64,000 nucleotides of DNA from Streptomyces sp. NBC_00510 (GTDB lineage: Bacteria > Actinomycetota > Actinomycetes > Streptomycetales > Streptomycetaceae): the NCBI GenBank assembly GCA_036013505.1, contig CP107851.1:6532501-6596500 (forward strand). Direction: 5' to 3'. The position numbers and the translations under genes were made by a program. Shown in pieces: positions 15,784-25,695 of this stretch. The notes under the pieces were generated by a model. The model ran no database searches, was not told the origin of the DNA, and saw only the letters and a list, made by a program, of their open reading frames with translations. How positions within the stretch are numbered: position 1 is the first letter of the stretch; each line of letters opens with the position of its first letter.

Positions 15784-17043
15784 TCAGGCCTTGAGGGCCA
15801 GGACGACGTTGTGGCCGCCGAAGCCGAAGGAGTTGTTGATGGCCACGATCGGGCCGTCCGGCAGCTTCCGCGCCTCGGTGGAGACCAGACCGGGGTCGAT
15901 CTCGTCGTCCAGGTCCGCGATGTTGATCGTCGGCGGGGCGATCCGGTGGTGCAGGGCGAGGACGGTGGCGACCGTCTCGATGCCGCCCGCGCCGCCCAGG
16001 AGGTGACCGGTCATCGACTTGGTGGCGGAGATGGCCACGTGGTCGAGGTGGTCGCCGAGCACCTTGCGGAGCGCCTTGACCTCGGCGACGTCACCCTGCG
16101 GGGTGGACGTCGCGTGCGCGTTGAGGTGCGCGACCTGCGCCAGGTCCAGGCCGGTCGCGGCGATCAGCTGCTCCAGCGCGGCGGCGATGCCGCGGCCGGT
16201 GGGCTCCGGCTGCGCGATGTGGTGGGCGTCGGCCGACAGGCCCTGGCCCAGCACCTCGGCGTAGACCCGGGCCCCGCGCCTGGCGGCGTGCTCGGCCGAC
16301 TCCAGGACGACGACACCCGCGCCCTCGCCGAGGACGAAGCCGTCGCGGCCCTTGTCGTACGGGCGGGAGGCGCCCTGCGGGTCGTCGTTGTTCTTCGACA
16401 TCGCCATCATGTTGGCGAAGGCCGCGATCGGCAGCGGGTGGATGGCCGCTTCCGTGCCGCCGGCGATGACCACGTCGGCACGGCCGGAGCGGATCATCTC
16501 GTACGCGTAGCCGACGGCCTCGGCACCGGAGGCGCAGGCGCTGACCGGGGTGTGGACACCGGCGCGGGCGTTGACCTCCAGGCCGACGTTGGCCGAGGGG
16601 CTGTTGGGCATCAGCATCGGCACGGTGTGCGGGGACACCTTGCGCGGGCCGGACGCCTTGAGGTTGTCGTACTGGTCGAGCAGCGTGGTGACGCCGCCGA
16701 TACCGGAGGCGATGACCGCGCCGAGGCGGTCGGGGTCGACCGAGCTGTCCTCACCGGCCTTGGCGGTGAAGCCCGCGTCGGCCCACGCCTCGCGGGTGGC
16801 GATCAGCGCGAACTGCGCCGAGCGGTCCAGCTTGCGGGCGACCGGGCGGGGCAGGATCTCCAGCGGTTCCACGGCGATCTGCGCGGCGATGCGCACCGAG
16901 AGCTCGGCGGCCCAGTCCTGCTTCAGGGGGGTGACGCCGGAACGCCCGGCGATCAGTCCCTCCCAGGTCGACGCGCTGTCCCCGCCCAGCGGAGTGGTTG
17001 CGCCGATACCGGTGACGACCACGGTGTGATTGGTCGGGCTCAC
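15784..17043 (-). CDS. fabF: beta-ketoacyl-ACP synthase II
   Basis: A 419-aa KAS II of type II fatty acid synthesis, extending acyl-ACP with malonyl-ACP. The catalytic Cys170 is in VSACASGAEA, with His310 in LNAHATSTPQGD and Lys342/His347 in SATKSMTGHLLGGAGG. The GTG at 17043 (VSPTNHTVVVTGIG) follows GGAGAG. An upstream in-frame start would add 14 residues before the first strand and is not preferred. Last gene of the fabD-fabH-acpP-fabF operon. Confidence 0.96.
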   Translation of the reverse strand: MSPTNHTVVVTGIGATTPLGGDSASTWEGLIAGRSGVTPLKQDWAAELSVRIAAQIAVEPLEILPRPVARKLDRSAQFALIATREAWADAGFTAKAGEDSSVDPDRLGAVIASGIGGVTTLLDQYDNLKASGPRKVSPHTVPMLMPNSPSANVGLEVNARAGVHTPVSACASGAEAVGYAYEMIRSGRADVVIAGGTEAAIHPLPIAAFANMMAMSKNNDDPQGASRPYDKGRDGFVLGEGAGVVVLESAEHAARRGARVYAEVLGQGLSADAHHIAQPEPTGRGIAAALEQLIAATGLDLAQVAHLNAHATSTPQGDVAEVKALRKVLGDHLDHVAISATKSMTGHLLGGAGGIETVATVLALHHRIAPPTINIADLDDEIDPGLVSTEARKLPDGPIVAINNSFGFGGHNVVLALKA

Positions 17044-17107
17044 AGGGATTGTCTCTCCACGTCTAGAAGGGCGGGCGACAGACACGTCGTCCAGGGGTGG
17101 CTCAGGC

Positions 17108-17353
17108 TCAGCCCTGGGCCTTGAGGATGTAGTCGACGGCGTCGCCGACGGTCTTCAGCTGCTTGACGTCGTCGTCCGGGATCTTGACCTCGAAGCGCTC
17201 CTCGGCGGCGACGACGACCTCGACCATGGACAGCGAGTCGACGTCCAGGTCGTCGGTGAAGGACTTGTCCAGCTGGACGTCCTCGGTCGGGATGCCGGCG
17301 ATCTCGTTCACGATCTCCGCGAGACCCTCGACGATCTCTTCCTGGGTGGCCAT
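17108..17353 (-). CDS. acpP: acyl carrier protein of fatty acid synthesis
   Basis: 81 aa, acidic, with the phosphopantetheine site DVDSLSMVEV (Ser40). It carries growing acyl chains between FabD, FabH and FabF. A ribosome site GGAGAG precedes the ATG. The position between fabH and fabF is the standard actinobacterial order. Confidence 0.97.
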   Translation of the reverse strand: MATQEEIVEGLAEIVNEIAGIPTEDVQLDKSFTDDLDVDSLSMVEVVVAAEERFEVKIPDDDVKQLKTVGDAVDYILKAQG

Positions 17354-17426
17354 GGCGGCGCTCTCCTTCTTCGTGCTGGTTACTACGGGCTGCGGCGGGC
17401 GGGAGTGCGCGCCGCGTGAGTGTTGC

Positions 17427-18458
17427 CTAGGGGAGGGTAACGACAGTGGCGGCGTAGACGAGCCCCGCCCCGAAACCGATGATCAGGGCCGTGTCGCCGC
17501 TCTTCGCCTGTCCGGTGGCGAGCAGGCGCTCCATCGCGAGCGGGATCGACGCGGCGGAGGTGTTGCCGGTGGTCTCGATGTCGCGGGCGACCGCGACGTG
17601 CTCCGGCAGCTTGAGCGCCTTGATCATCGAGTCGATGATGCGCATGTTGGCCTGGTGCGGGATGAAGACGTCCAGGTCGTCCGCGGTGATCCCGGCGGCG
17701 TCCAGCGCCTCCTGGGCCACCTTGGCCATCTCGAACACCGCCCAGCGGAAGACCGTCTGGCCCTCCTGGGTGATCGCGGGGAACTTCAGCTCCCCGTTCT
17801 CGTCCACCGGCAGCTGCGCGACGTCACCCACACGGAAGCGGTCCCACGCCACGGTCTGGGTGATGGTGTTGGACTTGTCGCCCTCCGAGCCCCAGACGGT
17901 CGGGCCGATCTCCGGCTCGTCGGCCGGGCCGATGATGACCGCGCCGGCGCCGTCGCCGAAGAGGAAGGCGGTGGCGCGGTCCGTCTTGTCGGTGAGGTCG
18001 CTCAGCCGTTCGACGCCGATCACCAGGACGTGCTTGGCGCTGCCCTCGGTGACCATGCCCTTGGCGAGGGTCACGGCGTACGTGAAGCCCGCGCAACCCG
18101 CCGAGATGTCGAACGCGGCCGGCTTGCCGGCGCCGATGCGGTGCGCGATCTCGGTCGCGACGGCCGGGGTCTGCTTGAAGTGGGAGACGGTGGCGACGAT
18201 GACGCCCCCGATGTCCTCGGCCGAGATCCCCGCGTCGGCGATGGCCTTGCCCGCCGCGATGACCGACATCTCGGCGACCGTCTCGTCCGGGCCGGCCCAG
18301 TGCCGGGAGGCGATGCCGGAGCGGGAGCGGATCCACTCGTCGCTGGAGTCGATGGTCTCCAGGATCACCTCGTTGGGCACCACCCGGGTCGGCCGGTAGC
18401 CGCCGACGCCCATGATGCGCGCGTACGGGGAGCCCTTGCTGGGCCTGATCTTCGCCAT
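17427..18458 (-). CDS. fabH: 3-oxoacyl-ACP synthase III, primary FabH
   Basis: 343 aa. It starts chain synthesis by condensing branched or short acyl-CoA primers with malonyl-ACP. The triad is Cys122 (SAGCAGFTY), His268 (FIPHQANMRI) and Asn299 (TTGNTSAAS). The operon position after fabD, 15 nt downstream, marks it as the housekeeping enzyme. In Streptomyces it sets the branched-chain fatty acid profile. Confidence 0.97.
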   Translation of the reverse strand: MAKIRPSKGSPYARIMGVGGYRPTRVVPNEVILETIDSSDEWIRSRSGIASRHWAGPDETVAEMSVIAAGKAIADAGISAEDIGGVIVATVSHFKQTPAVATEIAHRIGAGKPAAFDISAGCAGFTYAVTLAKGMVTEGSAKHVLVIGVERLSDLTDKTDRATAFLFGDGAGAVIIGPADEPEIGPTVWGSEGDKSNTITQTVAWDRFRVGDVAQLPVDENGELKFPAITQEGQTVFRWAVFEMAKVAQEALDAAGITADDLDVFIPHQANMRIIDSMIKALKLPEHVAVARDIETTGNTSAASIPLAMERLLATGQAKSGDTALIIGFGAGLVYAATVVTLP

Positions 18459-18473
18459 GTCTGGGGGGACTCC

Positions 18474-19409
18474 TTATTCCTGGGGGCCGTGCTCGGCCAC
18501 GATCGCGCGGGCGGCGTCGAGGTCGTCCGGGGTCTTCAGGGCCAGGGTCGCGATGCCGGGCAGCGCGCGCTTGGCCAGGCCCACCAGGGTGCCACCCGGA
18601 ACCAGCTCGATGATCGCGGTGACACCCATGTCCTTGAAGGTCTCCATGCACAGGTCCCAGCGCACCGGGTTGGACACCTGCGTCACCAGGCGGGAGACGA
18701 TCTCGGCGCCGGAGGCGACGACCGCACCGTCGGTGTTGGACACGTACGGCAGCGCGGGGTCGGAGACCTGCAGCGTCTGCGCCAGTTCCTCCAGCACGGC
18801 CACGGCCGGGGCCATGTGGTGGGTGTGGAACGCGCCCGCCACCTTCAGCGGGATGACCCGCGCCTTCTCCGGCTTGTCCGCGGTCAGCTCCGCGAGCTGC
18901 TTCGCCGTGCCGGCCGCCACGATCTGACCGGCGCCGTTGATGTTCGCCGGGGTGAGGCCGAGGTTCCCCAGGTGGGCGACGACCAGGTCCGGGTCGCCGC
19001 CGAGCACGGCCGACATGCCGGTCTCGATGATGGCCGCGGCCTGGGCCATGGCGGTGCTGCGGGTGCGGACGAAGGTCATCGCCGCTTCCGCGCTCAGCAC
19101 GCCGCCGACGGCCGCCGCCGTGATCTCTCCGACGCTGTGACCGGCCACGGCGCCCAGCGCGGAACGCGCGGCGGCCGGGTCGCCGAACAACTGCTCCGCC
19201 GCGACCAAGCCGGCCGCGACCAGCAGGGGCTGGGCGACGGCGGTGTCACGGATCTCCTCGGCCTCGGCCTTGGTGCCGAAGTGGGCGAGGTCGAGCCCGG
19301 CGGTCGAGGACAGACCGGCGAGACGGTCGGCGACACCGGGGAGTTCGAGCCAGGGGTTCAGGAAGCCGGGGGCCTGGGCACCCTGGCCGGGAGCGACGAG
19401 TACGAGCAC
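18474..19409 (-). CDS. fabD: malonyl-CoA:ACP transacylase
   Basis: 311 aa from the GTG at 19409 (VLVLVAPGQGAQ). It loads malonate from CoA onto ACP. The nucleophile elbow GHSVG holds Ser92, and His195 in GAFHTHHM completes the dyad. The upstream sequence is purine-rich (GAGAGAG) but not a strong ribosome site. First gene of the fab operon; the 101 nt between it and fasR must hold the operon promoter and the FasR site. Confidence 0.95.
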   Translation of the reverse strand: MLVLVAPGQGAQAPGFLNPWLELPGVADRLAGLSSTAGLDLAHFGTKAEAEEIRDTAVAQPLLVAAGLVAAEQLFGDPAAARSALGAVAGHSVGEITAAAVGGVLSAEAAMTFVRTRSTAMAQAAAIIETGMSAVLGGDPDLVVAHLGNLGLTPANINGAGQIVAAGTAKQLAELTADKPEKARVIPLKVAGAFHTHHMAPAVAVLEELAQTLQVSDPALPYVSNTDGAVVASGAEIVSRLVTQVSNPVRWDLCMETFKDMGVTAIIELVPGGTLVGLAKRALPGIATLALKTPDDLDAARAIVAEHGPQE

Positions 19410-19477
19410 GCTTTCAACTCTCTCTTGAGCGAGGTGATCCCCGCCCGTGGGGACAGGGACCAAGAACCGACGGGCGA

Positions 19478-19496
19478 TTTGTTGGTGTCCCACAAA
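19478..19496. promoter_or_regulatory. candidate FasR operator upstream of fabD
   Basis: Imperfect inverted repeat TTTGTTGG-TGT-CCCACAAA (one mismatch between arms), AT-richer than its surroundings, in the fasR-fabD gap about 70 nt before fabD. FasR is known to activate fabDHPF by binding this intergenic region in S. coelicolor; that this repeat is the exact site is inferred. Confidence 0.45.
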
Positions 19497-19510
19497 GGCC
19501 CTGATCGTAT

Positions 19511-20710
19511 CTACGGTGTGTGCCCCGCGTCGGAGAGCCGGCCCAGGATGAGCGCGATACGTAGGGTGAATGCGGAGCGCACGTCCGACGGCGACCAGCC
19601 GGTGACGTCCGTCACACGTCGAAGCCGGTAGCGAACGGTGTTGGGGTGAACGAACAACATTCGGGCGGCCCCTTCCAGCGACGAGGCCTGTTCGAGGTAG
19701 ACGGACAGAGTCTCAAGCAGTGCCGAACCAGCTTCCTCCAACGGCCTGTAGATCTCCTCCACCAACTGATCGCGGGCGTGTCGGTCGCCCGCCATCGCGC
19801 GCTCCGGGAGCAGGTCGTCGGAGAGCACCGGACGCGGCGCGTCGGGCCAGGCCGCACACGCCCGCAGGCCCGCGGCCGCGGCCTGCGCGGACTTCGACGC
19901 CGCCAGCAGGTCGCCCACCACGGGCCCGGCCACGACCGGCCCCGCGGCGAACGGCCCGATCAGCGCCTTGGCCACCCGCAGCGGATCCCCGTCGCCGCCC
20001 GCGACCACGATCAGCCGGTCGCCGAGCACCCCGGTGAGCACCTGCAGCTTGGCGTGCCGCGCCGCCCGCCGGATCGCCTCGACGGTGAGCTCGCTGTCGC
20101 CGTTGGGTGCCGTGCCCAGCACCACCGCGATCTTGTCGGGGGAGCTCCAGCCGAGCGCCGCCGCCCGGGACAGCACGCCCTCGTCCGCCTCCCCGGACAG
20201 CACCGCGTTGACCACCAGGGACTCCAGCCGCGCGTCCCAGGCGCCGCGCGCCTCGGCGGCCTGGGCGTAGACCTGGGCCGTCGCGAAGGCGATCTCCCTC
20301 GCGTACACCAGCAGCGCCTCGCGCAGCACCGACTCGTCGCCGGGGGCCGCGACCTCGTCGATCGCCGCCTCCATGACCTCGATGGTGGTGCGCACCATCT
20401 CCACCGTCTGGCGCAGCGAGATCGCCCGGGTCAGCTCCCGCGGGGCGGTGCCGAAGACGTCGGTGCTGATCGCCTGCGGGGTCTCGGGGTGGCGGAACCA
20501 CTCCGTGAAGGCCGCGATGCCCGCCTGCGCCACCAGCCCGATCCACGAGCGGTTCTCCGGGGGCATGGCCCGGTACCAGGGCAGCTGCCCGTCCATCCGC
20601 GCGATCGCGGCCGCCGCCAGGCGCCCCGAGGACTTCTCCAGCCTCCTCAGCGTGGCGGAGTGGGGGTGGTCGCGGGCGGGGTCGAATGCGTTCAGCGCGG
20701 GTTCTGGCAC
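19511..20710 (-). CDS. fasR: fatty acid biosynthesis activator, PucR-type helix-turn-helix
   Basis: 399 aa. A central GGDEF-like/CdaR-type region is followed by a C-terminal PucR-family helix-turn-helix (ASSLEGAARMLFVHPNTVRY). The GTG at 20710 (VPEPALNAFDP) is chosen by similarity to the Streptomyces FasR N-terminus; the frame stays open far upstream but the extra sequence is low-complexity shadow of the permease gene. The location just before fabD in the same direction identifies it as FasR, the activator that couples lipid synthesis to acyl-precursor supply. Confidence 0.92.
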   Translation of the reverse strand: MPEPALNAFDPARDHPHSATLRRLEKSSGRLAAAAIARMDGQLPWYRAMPPENRSWIGLVAQAGIAAFTEWFRHPETPQAISTDVFGTAPRELTRAISLRQTVEMVRTTIEVMEAAIDEVAAPGDESVLREALLVYAREIAFATAQVYAQAAEARGAWDARLESLVVNAVLSGEADEGVLSRAAALGWSSPDKIAVVLGTAPNGDSELTVEAIRRAARHAKLQVLTGVLGDRLIVVAGGDGDPLRVAKALIGPFAAGPVVAGPVVGDLLAASKSAQAAAAGLRACAAWPDAPRPVLSDDLLPERAMAGDRHARDQLVEEIYRPLEEAGSALLETLSVYLEQASSLEGAARMLFVHPNTVRYRLRRVTDVTGWSPSDVRSAFTLRIALILGRLSDAGHTP

Positions 20711-20775
20711 GGTACAAGCCTGCCTTATCCGGGCGGATGCATGGCACGGACCCCTCGGCTCCGTGCACCCGTGGC

Positions 20776-21597
20776 TCAGATACGGCCTCCCGCGGCGGAG
20801 TCCGCGGACAGCCGCTGGGCGAGGTAGACCGGGATCACCGACGCGGCGACCAGGACGGCGGCCACCACGTTGACGACGGGCGCCTGCTGCGGCCTGGCCA
20901 TGTTGCCGAAGATCCACACGGGGAGGGTCTGGACGCCGGGACCCGCGGTGAAGGTGGTGACGACGATCTCGTCGAAGGAGAGCGCGAAGGCGAGCAGCCC
21001 GCCCGCCAGCAGCGCCGTGCGCACCAGCGGGAAGGTGATGTCGCGGAAGACCTGGAAGGTGTCGGCCCCCAGGTCCATCGCCGCCTCCTCGTACGAGCCG
21101 GAGGTGCGCCGCAGCCGGGCCACGACGTTGTTGAAGACCACCACGACGCAGAAGGTGGCGTGGCCGACGACGACCGTGAACAGGCCCAGCCCGACGCCGA
21201 GCGGCTCCAGCACCGTGCGGAACGCGGTGTTCAGGGCGATGCCCGTGACGATGCCGGGCAGCGCGATCGGCAGCACGACGACGAAGGAGAGCGCCTCCCG
21301 CCCGAAGAAGCGGTACCGGGAGACCGCGAAGGCGAGCAGGGTGCCCAGCACCAGGGACACCGCCGTCGCGCCCAGGCCCGCCTTCACCGAGGTCCACAGC
21401 GCGGAGCGGGCACCGGAGCTGTGCCACGCGTCGGCCCACCAGTGCAGGGTCAGGCCCGAGGGGGGCCAGCCGAAGCCGCGGGCGGCGTTGAAGGAGTTGA
21501 GCAGGACGAGGAGCAGCGGCACGTAGATGACGGTGAAGCCCAGCGCGGCCGCGACGCGCAGGACGATGCGGGCGGGACGGGAGAGTTGCATGGTCAC
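20776..21597 (-). CDS. potC: polyamine-type ABC transporter permease (PotC-like)
   Basis: 273 aa, about six membrane spans. The binding-protein-dependent permease loop EEAAMDLGADTFQVFRDITFP contains the EAA motif that docks to the ATPase. GTG at 21597 follows the preceding permease gene by 4 nt. Fourth gene of the potA-potD-potB-potC operon, importing spermidine/putrescine or a related cation such as gamma-aminobutyrate; the exact substrate is not visible in the sequence. Confidence 0.9.
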   Translation of the reverse strand: MTMQLSRPARIVLRVAAALGFTVIYVPLLLVLLNSFNAARGFGWPPSGLTLHWWADAWHSSGARSALWTSVKAGLGATAVSLVLGTLLAFAVSRYRFFGREALSFVVVLPIALPGIVTGIALNTAFRTVLEPLGVGLGLFTVVVGHATFCVVVVFNNVVARLRRTSGSYEEAAMDLGADTFQVFRDITFPLVRTALLAGGLLAFALSFDEIVVTTFTAGPGVQTLPVWIFGNMARPQQAPVVNVVAAVLVAASVIPVYLAQRLSADSAAGGRI

Positions 21598-21601
21598 GGC
21601 C

Positions 21602-22501
21602 TCACAGACTCTGGAGCGCGCCGGTGCGCCGCATGGCCAGCAGGTAGACGACGATGACCGCGACCGGCACGGTGCCCAGCGCGGCGGCGAGCGGCAGGTC
21701 GAGGGTGATGTTGGAGTAGACGACGTTGCCGATCAGCTGGGTCTTGCCGCCGACGATCTGCACGGCGATGTAGTCGCCGAGGCTGAGCGAGAAGGTGAAG
21801 ACCGAGCCGGCCGCGACCGACGGCAGCACCATCGGCAGCACCACGGACCGGAAGGTGCGCCAGGTGCGGGCCCCGAGGTCGGCGGAGGCGTCCAGCAGGC
21901 TGGCCGGCAGCTGCTCCAGCCCGGCGTGGACCGGCAGGATCATGTACGGCAGCCACAGGTAGGCCAGCACCATGATCGTCGCGGGCAGGCCGTAGCCGGG
22001 TCCGTCCAGGCCGAGCGGCCTCAGCGCCCAGTCCAGCGGCCCGTTCTCGGAGAGCATGATCCGCCAGGCGTACGCCTTGACCAGGTAGCTGGCCCACAGC
22101 GGGGTGAGCACGGCGACGACCAGCAGGTGCCGGTACCGCGGGGCGGCGACCCGGGCGGTGTAGAAGGCGATCGGGAAGGCGATGACGATGTCGATGACCG
22201 TCACCGCGACCGCGACGCCGACGCTGCGCAGGGCGACGTCCCGGTAGACGTCCGTGGTCAGGACGGTGCGGAAGTTGTCGGTGCTCCAGACCTTGACGAC
22301 GTCGGAGGTGAAGGCGTCGGTCGTCCAGAACGCGGAGAGGAAGAGCGCGGCCAGCGAGCCCAGGTAGGCGAGGACCAGCCACAGCAGCGGGGCGGACAGC
22401 AGCAGCGACAGCCGCAGCCGCGGGCGGCGGTGCAGGGAACCTGCCAGCCGCCGCCCGAGGGTGCCGCTCATCGTGGTGGACGGGGTGGACGGGGTCGTCA
22501 C
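21602..22501 (-). CDS. potB: polyamine-type ABC transporter permease (PotB-like)
   Basis: 299 aa, six spans, EAA loop LLDASADLGARTWRTFRSVV. It pairs with the PotC-like permease to form the channel. The GTG at 22501 lies 7 nt after the binding-protein gene. The N-terminus (Thr/Ser/Pro-rich, 11 aa) could be shorter if ATG at M11 is used. Confidence 0.9.
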   Translation of the reverse strand: MTTPSTPSTTMSGTLGRRLAGSLHRRPRLRLSLLLSAPLLWLVLAYLGSLAALFLSAFWTTDAFTSDVVKVWSTDNFRTVLTTDVYRDVALRSVGVAVAVTVIDIVIAFPIAFYTARVAAPRYRHLLVVAVLTPLWASYLVKAYAWRIMLSENGPLDWALRPLGLDGPGYGLPATIMVLAYLWLPYMILPVHAGLEQLPASLLDASADLGARTWRTFRSVVLPMVLPSVAAGSVFTFSLSLGDYIAVQIVGGKTQLIGNVVYSNITLDLPLAAALGTVPVAVIVVYLLAMRRTGALQSL

Positions 22502-22508
22502 GGACGGC

Positions 22509-23708
22509 TCAGCCCTTGATCTCGGTCCAGGCCTGGACCCACTTGGCGTACGGCACGCAACGGACGTCGGTGCGGCCGTCCAGGCACTGCGGGATGGGCG
22601 TGTTCCAGAAGTGGACCTGCTTCCAGTACGGCTCGTCGGCCGCGTGGAAGACCGTGCAGTGGTTCTTGTCCGTGGTCAGGGCGCAGGACTTCTCGTTCGC
22701 CGGGGCCTCGCCGAACCACTCGGCGACCTGGGCGTTCACCTTCGGCGAGACGATCCAGTCCAGCCACTTGTAGGCGCAGTTGGGGTGCTGGGCCTTGGCC
22801 GAGACCATCCAGGTGTCGGACCAGCCGGTGGCGCCCTCGCTCGGCAGGACCGCCTCGACCGGCGCCTTCTCGGCCTTGGCGAGGTTGGCGATGACCTGCC
22901 AACTGGTGCCGATGACGGAGTCGCCGCTCTTGAAGGCGGAGATCTCCTTCAGGTAGTCGCTCCAGTACTCGCCGACGTCCGCGTTCTGCTCCTTCAGCAG
23001 GGCGACGGAGGCGTCGAACTGCTTCTGGTCCAGCGCGTACGGGTCCTTGATCCCCAGCTCCGGCTTGGTCTTCATCAGGTAGAGCGCGGCGTCCGCGATG
23101 TAGATGGCGGAGTCGTACGCGGTGACGTGGCCCTTGTAGGGGGAGGCCTTGTCGAAGACCGCCGACCAGGAGGTGGGGGCCGGGGAGACCTTGTCGGTGC
23201 GGTACATCAGCAGGTTGGCGCCGCGGCCGTGCGGGATGCCGTAGGCGACCTTGTCCACCGAGTTCCACTTCTGCATCTTCAGGCTGGCGAAGACGTCCTT
23301 GTAGTTGGGGACCAGGTCGGTGTTGACCGGCGCCGCGTCGCCCGAGGCGATCAGGCGCAGCGAGGCGTCGCCGGAGGCCGAGACCGCGTCGTACTGGCCG
23401 GTCTTCATCAGGCTGACCATCTCGTCGGAGGTGCCCGCGACCTTGGTGTTGACCTGGCAGCCGGTCTCCTTCTCGAACGGGGTGACCCAGTCGACGGACT
23501 TGTCGTTGGAGCCGTCCTCGGCGTAGCCGGCCCAGGCGATCAGGTTGACCGCGCCCTCGGTCTTGCCCAGGGCCTTGGGCGCGCTGAGCTTGGGCGGGGT
23601 GAAGGCGCCGCCGGAGGAGCCGGCGCCCTTGCCGGGGGAGGACGACCCGCCGCAGGCGGTGGCCAGGGCCAGGACGGTACAGGCTGCGAGGGCACGGGTC
23701 AGACGCAC
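22509..23708 (-). CDS. potD: extracellular polyamine-type solute-binding lipoprotein (PotD-like)
   Basis: 399 aa from GTG 23708 ([21 protein letters not shown]). It has a lipoprotein signal with Cys in the ATAC lipobox, then a Gly/Ser linker. The mature domain starts [13 protein letters not shown], with the family segments [18 protein letters not shown] and KWLDWIVSP. The start overlaps the end of the ATPase gene by 10 nt. It binds the transported substrate outside the membrane. Two late Cys pairs may form disulfides. Confidence 0.9.
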   Translation of the reverse strand: MRLTRALAACTVLALATACGGSSSPGKGAGSSGGAFTPPKLSAPKALGKTEGAVNLIAWAGYAEDGSNDKSVDWVTPFEKETGCQVNTKVAGTSDEMVSLMKTGQYDAVSASGDASLRLIASGDAAPVNTDLVPNYKDVFASLKMQKWNSVDKVAYGIPHGRGANLLMYRTDKVSPAPTSWSAVFDKASPYKGHVTAYDSAIYIADAALYLMKTKPELGIKDPYALDQKQFDASVALLKEQNADVGEYWSDYLKEISAFKSGDSVIGTSWQVIANLAKAEKAPVEAVLPSEGATGWSDTWMVSAKAQHPNCAYKWLDWIVSPKVNAQVAEWFGEAPANEKSCALTTDKNHCTVFHAADEPYWKQVHFWNTPIPQCLDGRTDVRCVPYAKWVQAWTEIKG

Positions 23709-24796
23709 GTGGACTCCGTTTCCGGGTGGGGGGACTGGACGGTGACGTTGTGTCGGCGGTGCCACTGGAGGCGGACACGGGTTCCCCGGTAGGCGGCGAC
23801 GTCGGCCGAGGAGGTCTCCTGGTTCTGCTGCAGGGCGGTCAGCCGGCCGCCCTCGTCGAGGTCGACCAGGAAGCGCGTGGTGTCACCGAGGTAGATGACC
23901 TCGGCGACGGTGCCGGAGACGGTGCGCAGCCCGTCGTCCGGGGCGTCCGGGGCGTCCGGGGCATCCGAGGGGCCGGTGGGAGCGCCGGGGCCCAGCAGGC
24001 GGATCTTCTCCGGGCGGACGCTGTACGTCCCGGTGTCGTCGGTCAGCAGGTTGGAGGTGCCGACGAAGCCGGCGACGAAGGGCGTGGCCGGCCGCTCGTA
24101 CACCTCGGCGGGGGTGCCGACCTGCTCGATCCGGCCGCCGTTGAAGACCGCGATCCGGTCGCTGAGGGTCAGCGCCTCCTCCTGGTCGTGGGTGACGAAG
24201 ACGAAGGTGATGCCCACCTCGCGCTGGATCGCCTTCAGTTCGACCTGCATCTGCTCGCGCAGCTTGAGGTCGAGCGCCCCCAGCGGCTCGTCGAGCAGCA
24301 GCACCCGGGGACGCCCCACCAGGGCGCGGGCCAGTGCGACCCGCTGCCGCTGGCCGCCGGACAGCTGTCGCGGACGGCGCCCGCCGAACCCCTCCAGCCG
24401 GACCGAGGCGAGCGCCGCGCGGGCGCGTTCGGTCCGTTCCGCCTTGGGCACCTTGCGCACCTTCAGGCCGTAGGCGACGTTCTGTTCCACCGTCATGTGC
24501 GGGAAGAGCGCGTAGTCCTGGAAGACGGTGTTGACGTCCCGCTCGAAGGGGGCGAGCCGGGTGACGTCCCGGCCGGCCAGCTCCACGGTGCCGGCGGTGG
24601 GGGCCTCGAAACCCGCGACCATCCGCAGCACCGTGGTCTTGCCGGAACCGGAGGGGCCCAGCATCGAGAAGAACTCGCCGTCGGCGATCTCCAGGTCCAC
24701 CCCGGCGACCGCGTGCACCTGGCCGAAGGACTTGCGCAGGTCCCGCAGGCGTATCGCGGGCGTCCCGGTGTCCGTTTCCTTGGCCGTTCCCTCCAT
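23699..24796 (-). CDS. potA: polyamine-type ABC transporter ATPase (PotA-like)
   Basis: 365 aa. Walker [10 protein letters not shown] (47-55), signature LSGGQRQR (145-152), Walker B VLLLDE (165-170), H-loop VTHDQEEA, then a C-terminal TOBE domain. [12 protein letters not shown] micro-repeat lies in the linker at about residue 285. First gene of the operon. Divergent from the GntR regulator, which is a good candidate for its controller. Confidence 0.92.
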   Translation of the reverse strand: MEGTAKETDTGTPAIRLRDLRKSFGQVHAVAGVDLEIADGEFFSMLGPSGSGKTTVLRMVAGFEAPTAGTVELAGRDVTRLAPFERDVNTVFQDYALFPHMTVEQNVAYGLKVRKVPKAERTERARAALASVRLEGFGGRRPRQLSGGQRQRVALARALVGRPRVLLLDEPLGALDLKLREQMQVELKAIQREVGITFVFVTHDQEEALTLSDRIAVFNGGRIEQVGTPAEVYERPATPFVAGFVGTSNLLTDDTGTYSVRPEKIRLLGPGAPTGPSDAPDAPDAPDDGLRTVSGTVAEVIYLGDTTRFLVDLDEGGRLTALQQNQETSSADVAAYRGTRVRLQWHRRHNVTVQSPHPETESTCV

Positions 24797-24847
24797 CGGC
24801 GGGGAACCCTTCTCTTCGCCGGCTCGTTGATCGAAAACCTATGAAGT

Positions 24848-24890
24848 TATAGTTCAGAGGACAAGGCCCAGCCGGGGTAAAACTTTCCCC
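24848..24890. promoter_or_regulatory. promoter and possible GntR operator between potA and gntR
   Basis: TATAGT (24848-24853) is a good -10 for the GntR gene, with a weaker TTGATC upstream. The imperfect palindrome GGGGTAAAACTTTCCCC (24874-24890) lies between it and the start codon and could bind the regulator. The region is visibly AT-richer than its flanks. Confidence 0.4.
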
Positions 24891-24908
24891 AAGTGAGAAG
24901 GTGTGCGG

Positions 24909-25649
24909 GTGAGCAAACTTTCGAATGGCGCACTGCACGCCGTCTTCGCACCGGTCGGCAACCTCGCCCGGGTCGACGCGGTCGTACGGCGCCTCGCGGA
25001 CGCCATCGAACTGGGCCTGCTCGCCGACGGCGAGCAGCTCCCCGGTGAGAGCGAGCTCGCCACCCGCCTCGGTGTCTCCACCGTGACCTTGCGCGAGGCC
25101 CTCATGGCCCTGCGCCAGCAGGGACTGGTCACCACCCGCCGCGGCCGCGGCGGCGGCAGCTTCGTCACCGCCCCCGACCAGCCGCGCACCGCCCGGCTCG
25201 GCCACCGGCTGGCCGACTGGAGCACCGAGGAACTGCGCGACCTCGCCGACCACTGGGCCGCCGTCGCCGGCACCGCCGCCCGGCTGGCCGCCCGGCGCAC
25301 CGAGCCCGCGGACCTCGCCCCGCTGGAACGCTCCCTGGAGGAGTTCGAGGCCGCCGGCGACCTCGCCGCCCGCGGCCGCGTCTACGGCCGGCTCCACGTG
25401 GAGCTCGCCGCGGCCGCCCAGTCGGCCCGTCTCACCAAGGAGGAGATCCGTATCCAGGCGGAGATCGGAGCGCTAATCTGTCTCGCACTCGGGGAGGACG
25501 ACGCCCGCGCGGCGGTCGTCGAGCTGCACCGCGCGCTGCTCAGCGCCGTGCGCGACGGCGACGCGGAGCTGGCCCGGTCCCTGGCCGAACGGCGGGTGCA
25601 GGACGCGATGGAGCGCCTGATCGGACTGCGTCTGACCGTCACCGGCTGA
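24909..25649 (+). CDS. GntR/FadR-type transcriptional regulator
   Basis: 246 aa from GTG 24909 (GAGAAGG 7 nt upstream; a GTG 6 nt earlier is less well placed). The N-terminal winged helix has LADGEQLPGESELATRLGVS, TVTLREALMALRQQGLV and the GRGGGSFV wing. The C-terminal helical FCD domain (from about 95) binds a small acid or metal. Its position opposite the transporter suggests it controls polyamine-type uptake. Confidence 0.88.
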   Translation: MSKLSNGALHAVFAPVGNLARVDAVVRRLADAIELGLLADGEQLPGESELATRLGVSTVTLREALMALRQQGLVTTRRGRGGGSFVTAPDQPRTARLGHRLADWSTEELRDLADHWAAVAGTAARLAARRTEPADLAPLERSLEEFEAAGDLAARGRVYGRLHVELAAAAQSARLTKEEIRIQAEIGALICLALGEDDARAAVVELHRALLSAVRDGDAELARSLAERRVQDAMERLIGLRLTVTG

Positions 25650-25695
25650 CCCGGGCGTCCGCACCACCCGTCCTCCCGCACCGGAGGCAGCCGCC

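Noticed and set aside
20711-21439. 642-aa version of FasR
   Set aside because: The extra 243 residues overlap the PotC-like gene and are Arg-rich shadow; the GTG at 20710 matches the family N-terminus.
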